Made by a program: the position numbers and the translations under genes. Source: Dongia rigui (GTDB taxonomy: Bacteria; Pseudomonadota; Alphaproteobacteria; Dongiales; Dongiaceae). Taken from it: a DNA stretch of 64,000 nucleotides. This document shows positions 36,148-44,636 of this stretch, in pieces. The stretch spans positions 682,001-746,000 of the forward strand of contig NZ_JAXCLX010000002.1 of the NCBI RefSeq assembly GCF_034044635.1, in the 5' to 3' direction. How positions within the stretch are numbered: position 1 is the first letter of the stretch; every line of letters begins with the position of its first letter. The notes below the pieces were generated by a model, which saw only the letters and a program-made list of their open reading frames with translations, was not told the origin of the DNA and searched no databases.

Positions 36148-37245
36148 ATGGCTGAGATCCGGGTCGAAAATCTGCACAAGTCATTCGGCGAATTCGCTGC
36201 CGTGAAGAATTCCAACTTTACCGTGGCGGATGGCGAGTTCTTCGTCCTCCTCGGGCCGTCCGGTTGCGGCAAGACCACGACCTTGCGCATGATCGCCGGG
36301 CTGGAATTGCCGACATCGGGGCGAATCCTGCTGGGCGGCGACGACGTCACATTCAAGCGGGCGGCCGAACGCGACATCGCCTTCGTCTTCCAGTTGTTTG
36401 CGCTTTATCCGCACATGAATGTGCGGGACAACATCGGCTTCTCGCTGAAATGCCAGGGCTTCAAGAAGGCCGAGATTCGCCGCCGCGTCGACGAGGCGGG
36501 GCGCATCCTGCGCATCGAGCATATCCTCGAGAAATCAGTGTCCGGCCTTTCCAGCGGCGACCGGCAGCGCGTCGCCCTGGGGCGCGCCATCGTGCGCGAG
36601 CCGATGTGCTTCCTGATGGATGAGCCCCTGGGGGCGCTCGATTCCGAGTTCCGGCATTTGATGTGCGGCGAGTTGCGCGGGCTGCACAACCGTCTGAAGG
36701 CGACCACGGTCTATGTCACCCATGACCAATTGGAGGCCATGTCGATGGCCGACAAGATTGCCGTCATGAATGCCGGCCTGGTTGAACAGTTCGGCACGCC
36801 GCAGGAAATCTATCAGCGGCCGGTCAGCATGTTCGTGGCCGATTTCATCGGTTCGCCGCCGATGAATTTCCTGCGCTTCGAGAGTGGCCTCGCCCGCGGC
36901 TCGGCCGAGGCGCGCCTCGGCGATGCCGTCATCCAGATGCCGGCGGTGCATGAGGATGTGGCGCCGTCCAAACTGGTGCTGGGGGTGCGCCCCGAACATA
37001 TCCGATTTGACGACGCCTCGCCGTTGCGCGGCGCCGTCTATGGCGCGGAGTATCTGGGGACGACGCAGGTTGTCACCATCGATACCGAGTTCGGCCAGGT
37101 TAAGGCGCGCACCAATTCGCATATCCAGGTGGCGCCGGGCGCCCATGTCGGATTGCGCCTCAATCCCGATCGTTTGTCGCTGTTCCATGGCGACGGCGGT
37201 CGAGCCGTCAACACCGCTTTGTTCGAAGGAGGTTTCCATGGCTGA
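36148..37245 (+). CDS. ABC transporter ATPase, GlpS-like, with unusual signature
   Basis: A 365-residue MalK-type ATPase with Walker A GPSGCGKTT, Q-loop FVFQLFALYPHM, Walker B CFLMDEPLGALD, H-loop VYVTHD and a C-terminal TOBE/OB domain (LVLGVRPEHIRF). The signature helix reads VSGLSSGDRQRVALG, i.e. SSGD rather than SGGQ, a substitution in the ATP sandwich that suggests an asymmetric heterodimer with the ATPase encoded next. The start follows the small membrane protein by three bases. Confidence 0.92.
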   Translation: MAEIRVENLHKSFGEFAAVKNSNFTVADGEFFVLLGPSGCGKTTTLRMIAGLELPTSGRILLGGDDVTFKRAAERDIAFVFQLFALYPHMNVRDNIGFSLKCQGFKKAEIRRRVDEAGRILRIEHILEKSVSGLSSGDRQRVALGRAIVREPMCFLMDEPLGALDSEFRHLMCGELRGLHNRLKATTVYVTHDQLEAMSMADKIAVMNAGLVEQFGTPQEIYQRPVSMFVADFIGSPPMNFLRFESGLARGSAEARLGDAVIQMPAVHEDVAPSKLVLGVRPEHIRFDDASPLRGAVYGAEYLGTTQVVTIDTEFGQVKARTNSHIQVAPGAHVGLRLNPDRLSLFHGDGGRAVNTALFEGGFHG

Positions 37246-38257
37246 AATCCGCCTGGAGGCCGTGACAAAAAGGTTCGGCGACACAACCGCCGTGGCGAAT
37301 GTGGATTTGACCGTCCAAGACGGCGAGTTTGTCGTTCTCCTCGGCCCGACGGGGGCCGGCAAGACCACGACCCTGCGCCTGATCGCAGGCCTTGAGAAGC
37401 CGGACGAAGGGCGCCTCTATATCGGCGGGCGCGATGCAGCCCCCCTGTCGCCGGCCGAGCGCGATGTTGCCTTCGTCTTTCAGCAGTACTCGCTCTATCC
37501 GCATCTCAGCGTCTACGAGAACCTCGCCTTTCCGCTGCGTTCGCCGGTGCGTCGGCGTGACGAGGCGACGATCCGCAAGACCGTCGAGCGAGTCGCAAGT
37601 ATGCTGCGCATCGAGAAGAAGCTGCAGAACCGCGCCACGCGCCTGTCAGGCGGTGAGATGCAGCGTGTCGCCATCGGCCGCGCCCTGGTGCGCTCACCCT
37701 CGATCTATCTGATGGACGAGCCGCTCTCCTCGCTGGACGCCAAATTGCGCTCCGACATGCGGTTGGAATTGCAGCACATCCAGCGCGATCTCGGCGCCAC
37801 CATGCTTTACGTGACCCACGACCAGATCGAGGCCATGACCATGGCGACACGGATCGGCGTGCTGGATCACGGGCGCCTGGTGCAGGTGGGCACGCCGCGT
37901 GAGATCTATGAGGCGCCACGCAATGTCTATGTGGCGACGCGGCTCGGCATGCCATCGATCAACCTGTTGCCGGCGGCGGCCTTTGCCGGCCAGCCGATGC
38001 CACCGGGTGCTGCCACCATCGGCGCCCGCACGGAGCACGTGGTGGTGGGGCGTACGACACAAGGTCGCAGTGCTGCTGCCAAGGTTGACTGGATCGAGCA
38101 TCTCGGCGACCAGAACCATCTGCATTTGAGCCTGGGTGAGCACAAGCTGGTGACATTGGTCGATCCGGACATGGCTCTCTCAGTCGGCGATGCCGTCGAT
38201 CTCAGCCTTAAAGGCGCGCTCTATTTCGGCGCCGATGGCGAACGGATTGCGGCGTGA
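37238..38257 (+). CDS. ABC transporter ATPase, GlpT-like
   Basis: A 339-residue MalK-type ATPase. Walker A is GPTGAGKTTTLR, the signature TRLSGGEMQRVAIGRAL is canonical, Walker B is IYLMDEPLSSLD, followed by the H-loop and a TOBE domain. ATG 37238 lies behind GAAGGAGG and overlaps the previous gene by eight bases; the longer frame from 36884 is a shadow. With the previous ATPase it forms the two-ATPase design of GlpSTPQV. It may also serve the second importer (45486-47725), which has no ATPase. Confidence 0.93.
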   Translation: MAEIRLEAVTKRFGDTTAVANVDLTVQDGEFVVLLGPTGAGKTTTLRLIAGLEKPDEGRLYIGGRDAAPLSPAERDVAFVFQQYSLYPHLSVYENLAFPLRSPVRRRDEATIRKTVERVASMLRIEKKLQNRATRLSGGEMQRVAIGRALVRSPSIYLMDEPLSSLDAKLRSDMRLELQHIQRDLGATMLYVTHDQIEAMTMATRIGVLDHGRLVQVGTPREIYEAPRNVYVATRLGMPSINLLPAAAFAGQPMPPGAATIGARTEHVVVGRTTQGRSAAAKVDWIEHLGDQNHLHLSLGEHKLVTLVDPDMALSVGDAVDLSLKGALYFGADGERIAA

Positions 38258-38281
38258 GCGTCGGGAAATGGAATGATTGGC

Positions 38282-38893
38282 ATGACGAATAGCGTGGAAC
38301 TTCGCCAGAAACTGGTCGCTGCCGTGCTGCAGGTTGTCGAGAGCCATGCCGAGGAATTGACCTCGCTCGACCAGGCGATCGGTGATGGCGATCACGGCAT
38401 CAACATGAAACGCGGTTTCGAGGCGGTGGCGGCGGATGCTGCGAGCCTCACGGCCAAGCCCTGGCCGGAATTCCTCAAGGCCGTCGGCATGACGCTGGTG
38501 ATGAAGGTGGGTGGCGCCTCAGGACCGCTCTTCGGCACACTGTTCATGACCCTGGGCAAGGAATTGCCCTTGGAACCCAGCCAGGACGATCTGGTGAAGG
38601 CCTTCCGGGCCGCCATCGTGGCGGTGCAAGGCCGCGGCAAGGCGGAGCCTGGGCAGAAGACCATGCTGGACGTGCTCATCCCGGTGGCTGAGCAACTGGA
38701 AGGCGGCAATCGAGACCTCGATGCGTTGGCGGCCAAGGGACATGCCGCCGCCGAGGCGACGAAGCCTATCAAGGCCATTCGCGGCAGGGCGTCGTTCCTT
38801 GGCGACAGGTCGATCGGGCATATGGATCCAGGTGCCAGGTCATCGGCCCTGTTGATCGAGGCGGTGGCCGGCGTTTTGAAGGAAGTGGCATGA
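38282..38893 (+). CDS. dhaL: DhaL, ADP-binding subunit of PEP-dependent dihydroxyacetone kinase
   Basis: A 203-residue helical-barrel subunit. The motif QAIGDGDHGINMKRGF holds the Asp residues that bind Mg-ADP, and GGASGPLFGTLFM and KTMLDVLIP follow, ending with the lid GRASFLGDRSIGHMDPGARSS. In the bacterial PTS-type system DhaL carries ADP as a fixed cofactor that is rephosphorylated by DhaM. ATG 38273 is an equally possible start. It overlaps dhaM by four bases. Confidence 0.95.
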   Translation: MTNSVELRQKLVAAVLQVVESHAEELTSLDQAIGDGDHGINMKRGFEAVAADAASLTAKPWPEFLKAVGMTLVMKVGGASGPLFGTLFMTLGKELPLEPSQDDLVKAFRAAIVAVQGRGKAEPGQKTMLDVLIPVAEQLEGGNRDLDALAAKGHAAAEATKPIKAIRGRASFLGDRSIGHMDPGARSSALLIEAVAGVLKEVA

Positions 38894-39279
38894 GCTGCGT
38901 CGGCATTGTCATCGTCTCTCATTCGCCCAAGGTGGCCGAAGGGGCCGCCGACATGGTGCGCCAGATGGTCGGTCCCGAAGTGCCGCTCGCCTGGTGCGGC
39001 GGTGACCCAGCCGGCAACCTCGGCACCTCGGTCGAACGCATATTGGAGGCGATCGACAAGGCCTGGTCGGAGGCCGGTGTCGCCATTCTGGTCGACCTCG
39101 GTGGGGCGGAGACCAATTCGGAAATGGCCGTCGAGATGCTGCCGGAGGAACGCCAGGGCCGGGTCGTGGTCTGCAACGCGCCGATCGTCGAGGGCGCCGT
39201 GATCGCCGCGACCGAGGCGTCGGGCGGGTCGGCGCTGGACATCGTGCAGCGAACAGCCGAAGAACTGTCGCCGCAGTAG
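38890..39279 (+). CDS. dhaM: DhaM, single-domain EIIA-type phosphocarrier
   Basis: A 129-residue protein equal to only the EIIA-Man-like first domain of E. coli DhaM. His11 in VIVSHSPKVAEG is the phosphorylation site; LGTSVERILEAI and LVDLGGAETNSEMAVEM follow. The HPr and enzyme I-like domains that are fused in E. coli DhaM are encoded here as separate genes immediately downstream, so the phosphorelay is split into three proteins. Confidence 0.93.
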   Translation: MSCVGIVIVSHSPKVAEGAADMVRQMVGPEVPLAWCGGDPAGNLGTSVERILEAIDKAWSEAGVAILVDLGGAETNSEMAVEMLPEERQGRVVVCNAPIVEGAVIAATEASGGSALDIVQRTAEELSPQ

Positions 39280-39317
39280 CGGCAACGAGTCGTACCGAAA
39301 TTCTAAGTCAGGTGAGC

Positions 39318-39665
39318 ATGAGCGAAACAGCGATCACGGCGGCCATCGAGATCACCAACCCGACGGGGCTGCATGCCCGGCCGGCGGTGAAGATGACCAA
39401 GCTCGCCAAATCGTTTGCCGCCAAAGTCCAACTGGCTTTCGATGCCGCCGGCCCCTGGATCGATGCCAAGAGCGTGGTGAAGGTAATGGCGCTGAAGGCG
39501 CCCAAGGGGGCGGTCCTGCATTTTGTCGCCGATGGTGCCGATGCGGCTGGAGCGGTCGCGGCCCTGGTCGATCTGGTGAAGCGCGATTTCGATGAGAACC
39601 ATGAGGACGGAGCGGCGGATCCCGCAGCAGGCCAAGTGCATGGCGGCCAGGGGCATGGCGGCTGA
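39318..39665 (+). CDS. HPr-family phosphocarrier protein
   Basis: A 115-residue HPr with active-site His19 in TGLHARPAVKM. The regulatory region AKSVVKVMALKAPKG lacks a clear HPr-kinase serine context (it reads DAKSVVKVMAL). A His/Gly-rich tail (QVHGGQGHGG) extends beyond the usual 85-90 residues. It is encoded between DhaM and enzyme I and probably passes phosphate from the latter to the former. ATG 39318 is preferred over GTG 39312. This is a dedicated copy, distinct from the housekeeping PTS-Ntr HPr expected elsewhere. Confidence 0.92.
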   Translation: MSETAITAAIEITNPTGLHARPAVKMTKLAKSFAAKVQLAFDAAGPWIDAKSVVKVMALKAPKGAVLHFVADGADAAGAVAALVDLVKRDFDENHEDGAADPAAGQVHGGQGHGG

Positions 39666-41256
39666 AGCCTGGCATAAGGGCCGGCCGGCCTCGCCCGGCC
39701 TCGTCGCCGGCCCGCTCTTCGTCGCGCGACCGATGCGCCGGGGGGTGGGTGTTGCGGGCAGCCCGGCGGATGAAGCGGCGAAGCTCCGTGGCGCCATCGC
39801 GCATGCGATGGCGGCAATCGAGAAATTGCAGGCGACAGCCAGCGACGATGCCGCCGAGATTCTGGAGTTCCAGGTCGCGATGCTGGGTGACGAGGCCCTG
39901 GCCGAAGGCGCCTTTGCCGCCATCGCCGAGGGGACGGCGGCCGATGCTGCCTGGACGGCGGCCCTTGATGTGCAGATCGCCGAATATGCCGAGGCCGCCG
40001 ACGAATACTTCCGTGCCCGCGCCAGCGATCTCAGCGATATCCGCGACAGCGTCCTGGAACATCTGCTGGGCGGTGGCAGCGATTTACCGCCGGCTGGCGC
40101 CATCTATCTCGGCGAAGATATGTTACCATCGCGATTCCTCAGCTGCGATTGGTCGGCGGGTGGTGGCATTGCGCTCACAGGCGGCAGCCCCAGCAGCCAT
40201 GTCGCCATGCTGGCGCGGGCGCGTGGCGTGCCGATGGTGGTGGGGCTGAAGCTGGATCTTGGCGCGCAGAACAATGCGTCTGCAGCTTTGCTTGATGGCG
40301 AGGGCGGCCGGATCAACCTGGCACCCAGCGCCGAGGCGACCCTGGCCTTCCAGGGCGATGTCGCCAAGGCCAGCACCGAGGCGGCACGCTGGGAGCAGTA
40401 CCTGCGCCAGGCGGCCAAGACCGCCGACGGCGAGCGGGTGCTGACGCAGATCAACGTCGCAGCGCCGGCAGAGCTCGACCACCTCGATCCCGCGATCTGC
40501 GATGGCATCGGCCTGGTCCGCACGGAATTTCTGTTCCACGACCAGCCGAGCCTGCCGGACGAAGCCAGCCAATTTGCCGTCTATCAGCGCATCGTCAGGT
40601 GGGCGGCCGGCCGGCCGGTGACCATCCGCACGCTCGATGCCGGTGGCGACAAGCCGATTGCTGGCCTGTCGATGGAAGCCGAATCCAACCCGTTCCTGGG
40701 GTTGCGCGGCATCCGCCTGTCGCTTGCCTATCCGGATATCTTCCGTGTGCAGTTGCGGGCCCTGGCGCGCGCCGCAGTTGCGGGACCGCTCAAGGTCATG
40801 CTGCCGATGGTGACGGTGCCGGACGAGATCACGGCAACCGCGGCCCTGCTCGATGACGAGGTGGTAAAGCTGCAGGCGGCGGGCATTCCCTGCCGCCGGC
40901 CGGACCTTGGCATCATGGTCGAGGTGCCGGCGACGGCGCTGGCGATCGAGCGCTATCCGGCGGCGTTCTTCTCGATCGGCTCCAACGATCTCACGCAATA
41001 TGTGACCGCCTCGGCGCGCGACATCGCCTCCGTGGCTGGCCTCAATGACACCGCCAACCCAGCGGTTCTGCGCCTCATCGGCGAAGTGGCCGGTTACGGC
41101 CGGAGGGCCGGCATCGATGTCAGCCTGTGCGGCGATGCCGGCGGCGATGCGCGCCTTTTGCCGCTGCTCTTGAACGCCGGCGTCCGTAATGTGTCGATGG
41201 CGCCCAAGATGCTGGCGCGAGCGAAATCCGTCATCGCCAACTGGCGCCCATCTTGA
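39655..41256 (+). CDS. PEP–protein phosphotransferase (enzyme I) dedicated to the dha operon
   Basis: A 533-residue enzyme I. The N-terminal HPr-binding/phosphohistidine part has His182 in GGSPSSHVAMLARARGVPMVVG; the PEP-binding barrel has GLVRTEFLF, LDAGGDKP, GIRLSL, EVPATAL and SIGSNDLTQYVTASARD. No GAF domain is present, so it is sugar-PTS type, not the EI-Ntr (PtsP) normal in alphaproteobacteria. ATG 39655 overlaps the HPr gene by 11 bases; the frame open from 39592 is not needed. It passes phosphate from PEP to HPr and onward to DhaM. Confidence 0.93.
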   Translation: MAAEAWHKGRPASPGLVAGPLFVARPMRRGVGVAGSPADEAAKLRGAIAHAMAAIEKLQATASDDAAEILEFQVAMLGDEALAEGAFAAIAEGTAADAAWTAALDVQIAEYAEAADEYFRARASDLSDIRDSVLEHLLGGGSDLPPAGAIYLGEDMLPSRFLSCDWSAGGGIALTGGSPSSHVAMLARARGVPMVVGLKLDLGAQNNASAALLDGEGGRINLAPSAEATLAFQGDVAKASTEAARWEQYLRQAAKTADGERVLTQINVAAPAELDHLDPAICDGIGLVRTEFLFHDQPSLPDEASQFAVYQRIVRWAAGRPVTIRTLDAGGDKPIAGLSMEAESNPFLGLRGIRLSLAYPDIFRVQLRALARAAVAGPLKVMLPMVTVPDEITATAALLDDEVVKLQAAGIPCRRPDLGIMVEVPATALAIERYPAAFFSIGSNDLTQYVTASARDIASVAGLNDTANPAVLRLIGEVAGYGRRAGIDVSLCGDAGGDARLLPLLLNAGVRNVSMAPKMLARAKSVIANWRPS

Positions 41257-41678
41257 GTGCCGATACTGACAATGTGAGCGTTGAAGCCACGGCGATGGCC
41301 GAATACAAGGGCATTCTGCAACGTCTGCTCGATAACCGGCCGTCCGGTACGCGGCAGCGACTGGCACATGCCCTGGGCAAAAACCGCAGCTTTATCACGC
41401 AGATCACCAATGCCAGCTATGCCGTACCGATTCCGGCGCCGCATCTCGAGACGATCTTCGAGATCGTGCATTTCCCGACCCATGAACGGCAGGCCTTTCT
41501 TGACGCCTATGGGCGGGCGCATCCGGGTCGGCTACAGCGCGCGCAATCGAGCCGACGCATCCGGACGGCGACCTTGCACGTGCCCGATCTTGGCGACGAG
41601 GAACGCAATCGCCGATTAGATCATATGTTGAGTGAACTCGCCGTCCAGGTCGCCAAGATCGTCGAAGACGGCCAATAA
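41253..41678 (+). CDS. Small HTH-type protein inside the dha operon
   Basis: About 141 residues. A central helix-turn-helix-like segment (GTRQRLAHALGKNRSFITQITN) resembles XRE-family DNA-binding domains, followed by helices (HLETIFEIVHFPTHERQAFLDAYGRAHPGR) and a C-terminal amphipathic helix. The TTG at 41253 overlaps the enzyme I stop (TTGA); ATG 41295 is an alternative that still keeps the HTH. Its position between enzyme I and dhaK suggests it senses or regulates this pathway, in a place where DhaR would otherwise be expected. Not recognised as a named family. Confidence 0.65.
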   Translation: MSADTDNVSVEATAMAEYKGILQRLLDNRPSGTRQRLAHALGKNRSFITQITNASYAVPIPAPHLETIFEIVHFPTHERQAFLDAYGRAHPGRLQRAQSSRRIRTATLHVPDLGDEERNRRLDHMLSELAVQVAKIVEDGQ

Positions 41679-41701
41679 TAGTCAGTCTGGGAGAACTCGA
41701 G

Positions 41702-42703
41702 ATGAAGAAGCTGATCAATGCCGTCGATACCGTCCTGTCGGAAACGCTCGACGGCTTTGCTGCCGCCCATGCCGATATCGTAGAATTGGGCGAGGAGCGT
41801 AAGTTCCTCCGCCGCAAGGCCTTGAAGAAGGGCAAGGTGGCGCTCATTTCCGGCGGTGGCTCGGGACACGAGCCGTTGCATGGCGGGTTTGTCGGTCATG
41901 GCATGCTGGATGCTGCTTGCCCCGGACAGGTCTTTACCTCGCCGACGCCGGACCAGATGCTGGCGGCGGCACAAGCGGTCGATACCGGGGGCGGCGTCCT
42001 CTTCATCGTCAAGAACTATGAGGGCGACGTCATGAATTTCGCCATGGCGGCGGAAATGGCGGGCGACATGATCGGCAGCCCGATTGCCACCATCATCACC
42101 GATGATGACGTGGCGGTTGAAACATCGACCTATTCAACCGGGCGTCGTGGGGTCGCCGGGACGATGATCGTCGAGCGCCTTGTGGGTGCCGCGGCGGAGC
42201 AGGGGCAGGATATCAACGCGCTGCAGGCCTATGGCAAGGCGGTCAACGCGCGCACGCGCTCGATGGGCGTGGCACTCACCAGCTGCACCGTGCCGGCGGC
42301 GGGCAAGCCAACCTTCACCCTTGCCGACAATGAGATGGAAATGGGCGTCGGCATCCATGGCGAGCCGGGACGCCGCCGGGTCAAACTGGCCTCGGCCGAC
42401 GACATCGCCGCTGAAATGATGGGGGCCATCACGGGCGATCTGGCGCCAAAGCCCGGTCAGCAGGCGGTGCTGCTGGTCAACGGTTTCGGCGGCACGCCGT
42501 CGATGGAGCTTTACATCATGTGCAACGCGGCCCGAAAGATTCTTGCTGGGCAGAAGGTGCTGGTGGCGCGCTGCCTGGTTGGTTCCTATGTGACGTCGCT
42601 CGAAATGGCCGGCTGCTCGCTCACCCTGGCGCTGGTCGAGGACGGCGACTTGGCACTGTGGGATTCGCCGGTCCACACGGCGGCTCTGCGCTGGAAGATG
42701 TAA
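41702..42703 (+). CDS. dhaK: DhaK, dihydroxyacetone-binding subunit
   Basis: A 333-residue DhaK. Substrate loop [17 protein letters not shown] is near residue 55. The covalent hemiaminal histidine is His219 in [27 protein letters not shown] and [13 protein letters not shown] are also conserved. It binds dihydroxyacetone, which DhaL-ADP/ATP phosphorylates to DHAP. Unusually it is the last gene, separated from dhaL by dhaM, HPr, EI and an HTH gene. The stop lies one base from the stop of the convergent PfkB gene. Confidence 0.95.
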   Translation: MKKLINAVDTVLSETLDGFAAAHADIVELGEERKFLRRKALKKGKVALISGGGSGHEPLHGGFVGHGMLDAACPGQVFTSPTPDQMLAAAQAVDTGGGVLFIVKNYEGDVMNFAMAAEMAGDMIGSPIATIITDDDVAVETSTYSTGRRGVAGTMIVERLVGAAAEQGQDINALQAYGKAVNARTRSMGVALTSCTVPAAGKPTFTLADNEMEMGVGIHGEPGRRRVKLASADDIAAEMMGAITGDLAPKPGQQAVLLVNGFGGTPSMELYIMCNAARKILAGQKVLVARCLVGSYVTSLEMAGCSLTLALVEDGDLALWDSPVHTAALRWKM

Positions 42704-42704
42704 G

Positions 42705-43604
42705 CTAGAGGTATTGTCGTGGCAGGGTGGCGACGGCGCGCGATGCCGTGCGGATCCCGGCGGCGATCGCGTCACTGAAGGCGCTGCCGACTGCGATCTC
42801 GGCGAGATACGCGGCGTCGAACACATCGCCAGCGCCGATGGTGTCGACCGGAATGACCTTGGGCGCGGGCAGGGTGACGCGCTCTCCGCGATGTAGCCCA
42901 ACGGCACCGGCCGGACCGCATTTGACCACGATATGTGCCTCGGCCGGCATCAGCGCCGCCAGCGCGTCGATGGCTGCGGCGACGGAGGATGTGTGGGTCA
43001 AGGCGGTCGCCTCGACCTCATTGAGGAGCAGGTGGTCGCAGCCATTGAGCCAGCCACGCGTTGTGTCGACGATCTGCGGCGTCCAGCCTGCGATGGGCCA
43101 GCCGGTATCCAGCGCCACAGCGATGTCATGCGAATGCAGCCAAGAAATGAGCGTGCGATAATCCGCCGTCAGCGCATCGGTGAGATATGAGCCGACCAGG
43201 AGGGCGATGCCGCCCTTGGCCAAGGCGATGTCGATCATGCCCATCACCTGATCGGTGGTGAGTACCGGCATGTGGCCGGGAATGGTGAAGAAGGTGCGCT
43301 CGCCATCCGGATGCGTCACGCCCACTGAAAATGTCGTCGGCGTCTTGGCGACAGGCCAGCGGCCGGCATGGGCATGGAAGGTCGCACGCAGCCAATGGCC
43401 GAAATGATCCTCGCCCGTATTGGCGGCGATCTGATAGGGGACACTCAGCGCATCCCAGGCGAGGGCGACATTGCCGGCAGCACCGCCGACGCGCACTTCG
43501 CCATGGTCGACCAGGGCCTCGGTGCCCGGCTGCGGCCACGGTTGGCACGGGCCGACAATGATGTCGACATTGACGTTGCCGATGACGATGAGGGGACGGC
43601 GCAC
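42705..43604 (-). CDS. PfkB-family carbohydrate kinase (FrlD-like position)
   Basis: A 299-residue ribokinase-fold kinase. GNVNVDIIVG opens the protein and GEVRVGGAAGNVALAWDALS carries the PfkB signature 1 glycines. DTIGAGDVFDAAYLAEI is signature 2 with the catalytic Asp (GAGD). It ends a leftward operon behind the SIS gene. In the fructosamine operon frlBONMD the PfkB enzyme FrlD phosphorylates the Amadori sugar at C6 before the SIS enzyme FrlB cleaves it; that equivalence is inferred from gene content. Confidence 0.9.
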   Translation of the reverse strand: MRRPLIVIGNVNVDIIVGPCQPWPQPGTEALVDHGEVRVGGAAGNVALAWDALSVPYQIAANTGEDHFGHWLRATFHAHAGRWPVAKTPTTFSVGVTHPDGERTFFTIPGHMPVLTTDQVMGMIDIALAKGGIALLVGSYLTDALTADYRTLISWLHSHDIAVALDTGWPIAGWTPQIVDTTRGWLNGCDHLLLNEVEATALTHTSSVAAAIDALAALMPAEAHIVVKCGPAGAVGLHRGERVTLPAPKVIPVDTIGAGDVFDAAYLAEIAVGSAFSDAIAAGIRTASRAVATLPRQYL

Positions 43605-43607
43605 GGA

Positions 43608-44636
43608 CTACTCCTCGCGCGTGATCTTGCCGCTGCGAACCGGCGTGCCGACATTTGGCACCCGCGCATCGGCCAGGTCGATCACCAGTTTCTGCGCGGG
43701 CGGCAGCAGGGCAAGGGCTGCGGCAACGCCGGCGGCCTTGGCGACAGGCAGATGGATGCTGCCGCGGACAGGCTGGCCGCCGCTGGCATCCAGGACCACG
43801 GTCGGGGAGCCGGCGGCGACACACAGCTTGGCAAGGCCGTCGACCAGATCGCCGGTCGCCTCAGCAGCCTTCGCCAGGACGACACCGACCGACGCGCCGA
43901 GGATTTCCAGCGGCCCGTGGCGGAACTGGCCGCCCTCCAACGCCTGTGCCGGCAGCCGGCCAAGTTCCATGGCGCCAAGTGCCGCCGCTTCGGCAAGGCC
44001 GCGCATCTCGCGGCCGGAGAAGACCAGGGCGTTGACGCCCTTGAGGGCGGCCAACGCCGGCGCGAGGTCTGGCATCTCGGGCCGATCCAAAGCGTTGAGA
44101 GCCGCTGCCGGATCGTCGCCGAGTTCGGCAAGGACGCGCTGATGCAAGGCCAGGCTGATGAGGAGGCTGCGCGTGGCGGCAAAGGCACGCTCGGTACCAC
44201 CTGTGCCGACCAGCGACGGACAGCTCCGTGCCAGCGACGAGCCGCCTTCGAGGGTCAGCCCGAATACATTGTCGTGCTTCCCCAGCGCCTCGAACAGGCG
44301 GACGACTTCGACGGATTCACCCGATTGCGACGTGACAATGACGACGCTACGGCTGAGCTCAAGCGGTGCATAGAGCTGTTCGGACAGCGGTAGAGAAATG
44401 GCCTGGATGCCAAGTGCCCGATAAGCCGGCTCGACCATGCGATTGACGGCATGCGAGGCACCCATGCCGAGCAGGACCAGCGACGTGTTGCTGCGCAGCG
44501 CCCCGGCGACCTTGACCGCCACCGCGCCATTGCCGTCATAGGATTGGCGCGCATCGGCGTGCTGCCGGGCCATTTCGGCGTGGAGCGCGAGGAGGCCCGG
44601 ACCCGGATTGGGATTGGTGGGGCGGGTTGTCATCAT
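43608..44636 (-). CDS. Double-SIS sugar isomerase/deaminase/deglycase (GlmS/AgaS/FrlB-like)
   Basis: A 342-residue protein with two SIS domains. The first begins TSLVLLGMGASHAVNRMVEPAYRALG and contains VIVTSQSGESVEVVR; the second begins NALVFSGREMRGLAEAAALGAMEL. The catalytic region AQALEGGQFRHGPLEI matches the xGEFRHGP segment shared by FrlB deglycases and NagB-II deaminases. There is no glutaminase domain. Substrate would be an amino- or fructosamine 6-phosphate. It starts directly at the permease stop. Confidence 0.85.
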   Translation of the reverse strand: MMTTRPTNPNPGPGLLALHAEMARQHADARQSYDGNGAVAVKVAGALRSNTSLVLLGMGASHAVNRMVEPAYRALGIQAISLPLSEQLYAPLELSRSVVIVTSQSGESVEVVRLFEALGKHDNVFGLTLEGGSSLARSCPSLVGTGGTERAFAATRSLLISLALHQRVLAELGDDPAAALNALDRPEMPDLAPALAALKGVNALVFSGREMRGLAEAAALGAMELGRLPAQALEGGQFRHGPLEILGASVGVVLAKAAEATGDLVDGLAKLCVAAGSPTVVLDASGGQPVRGSIHLPVAKAAGVAAALALLPPAQKLVIDLADARVPNVGTPVRSGKITREE

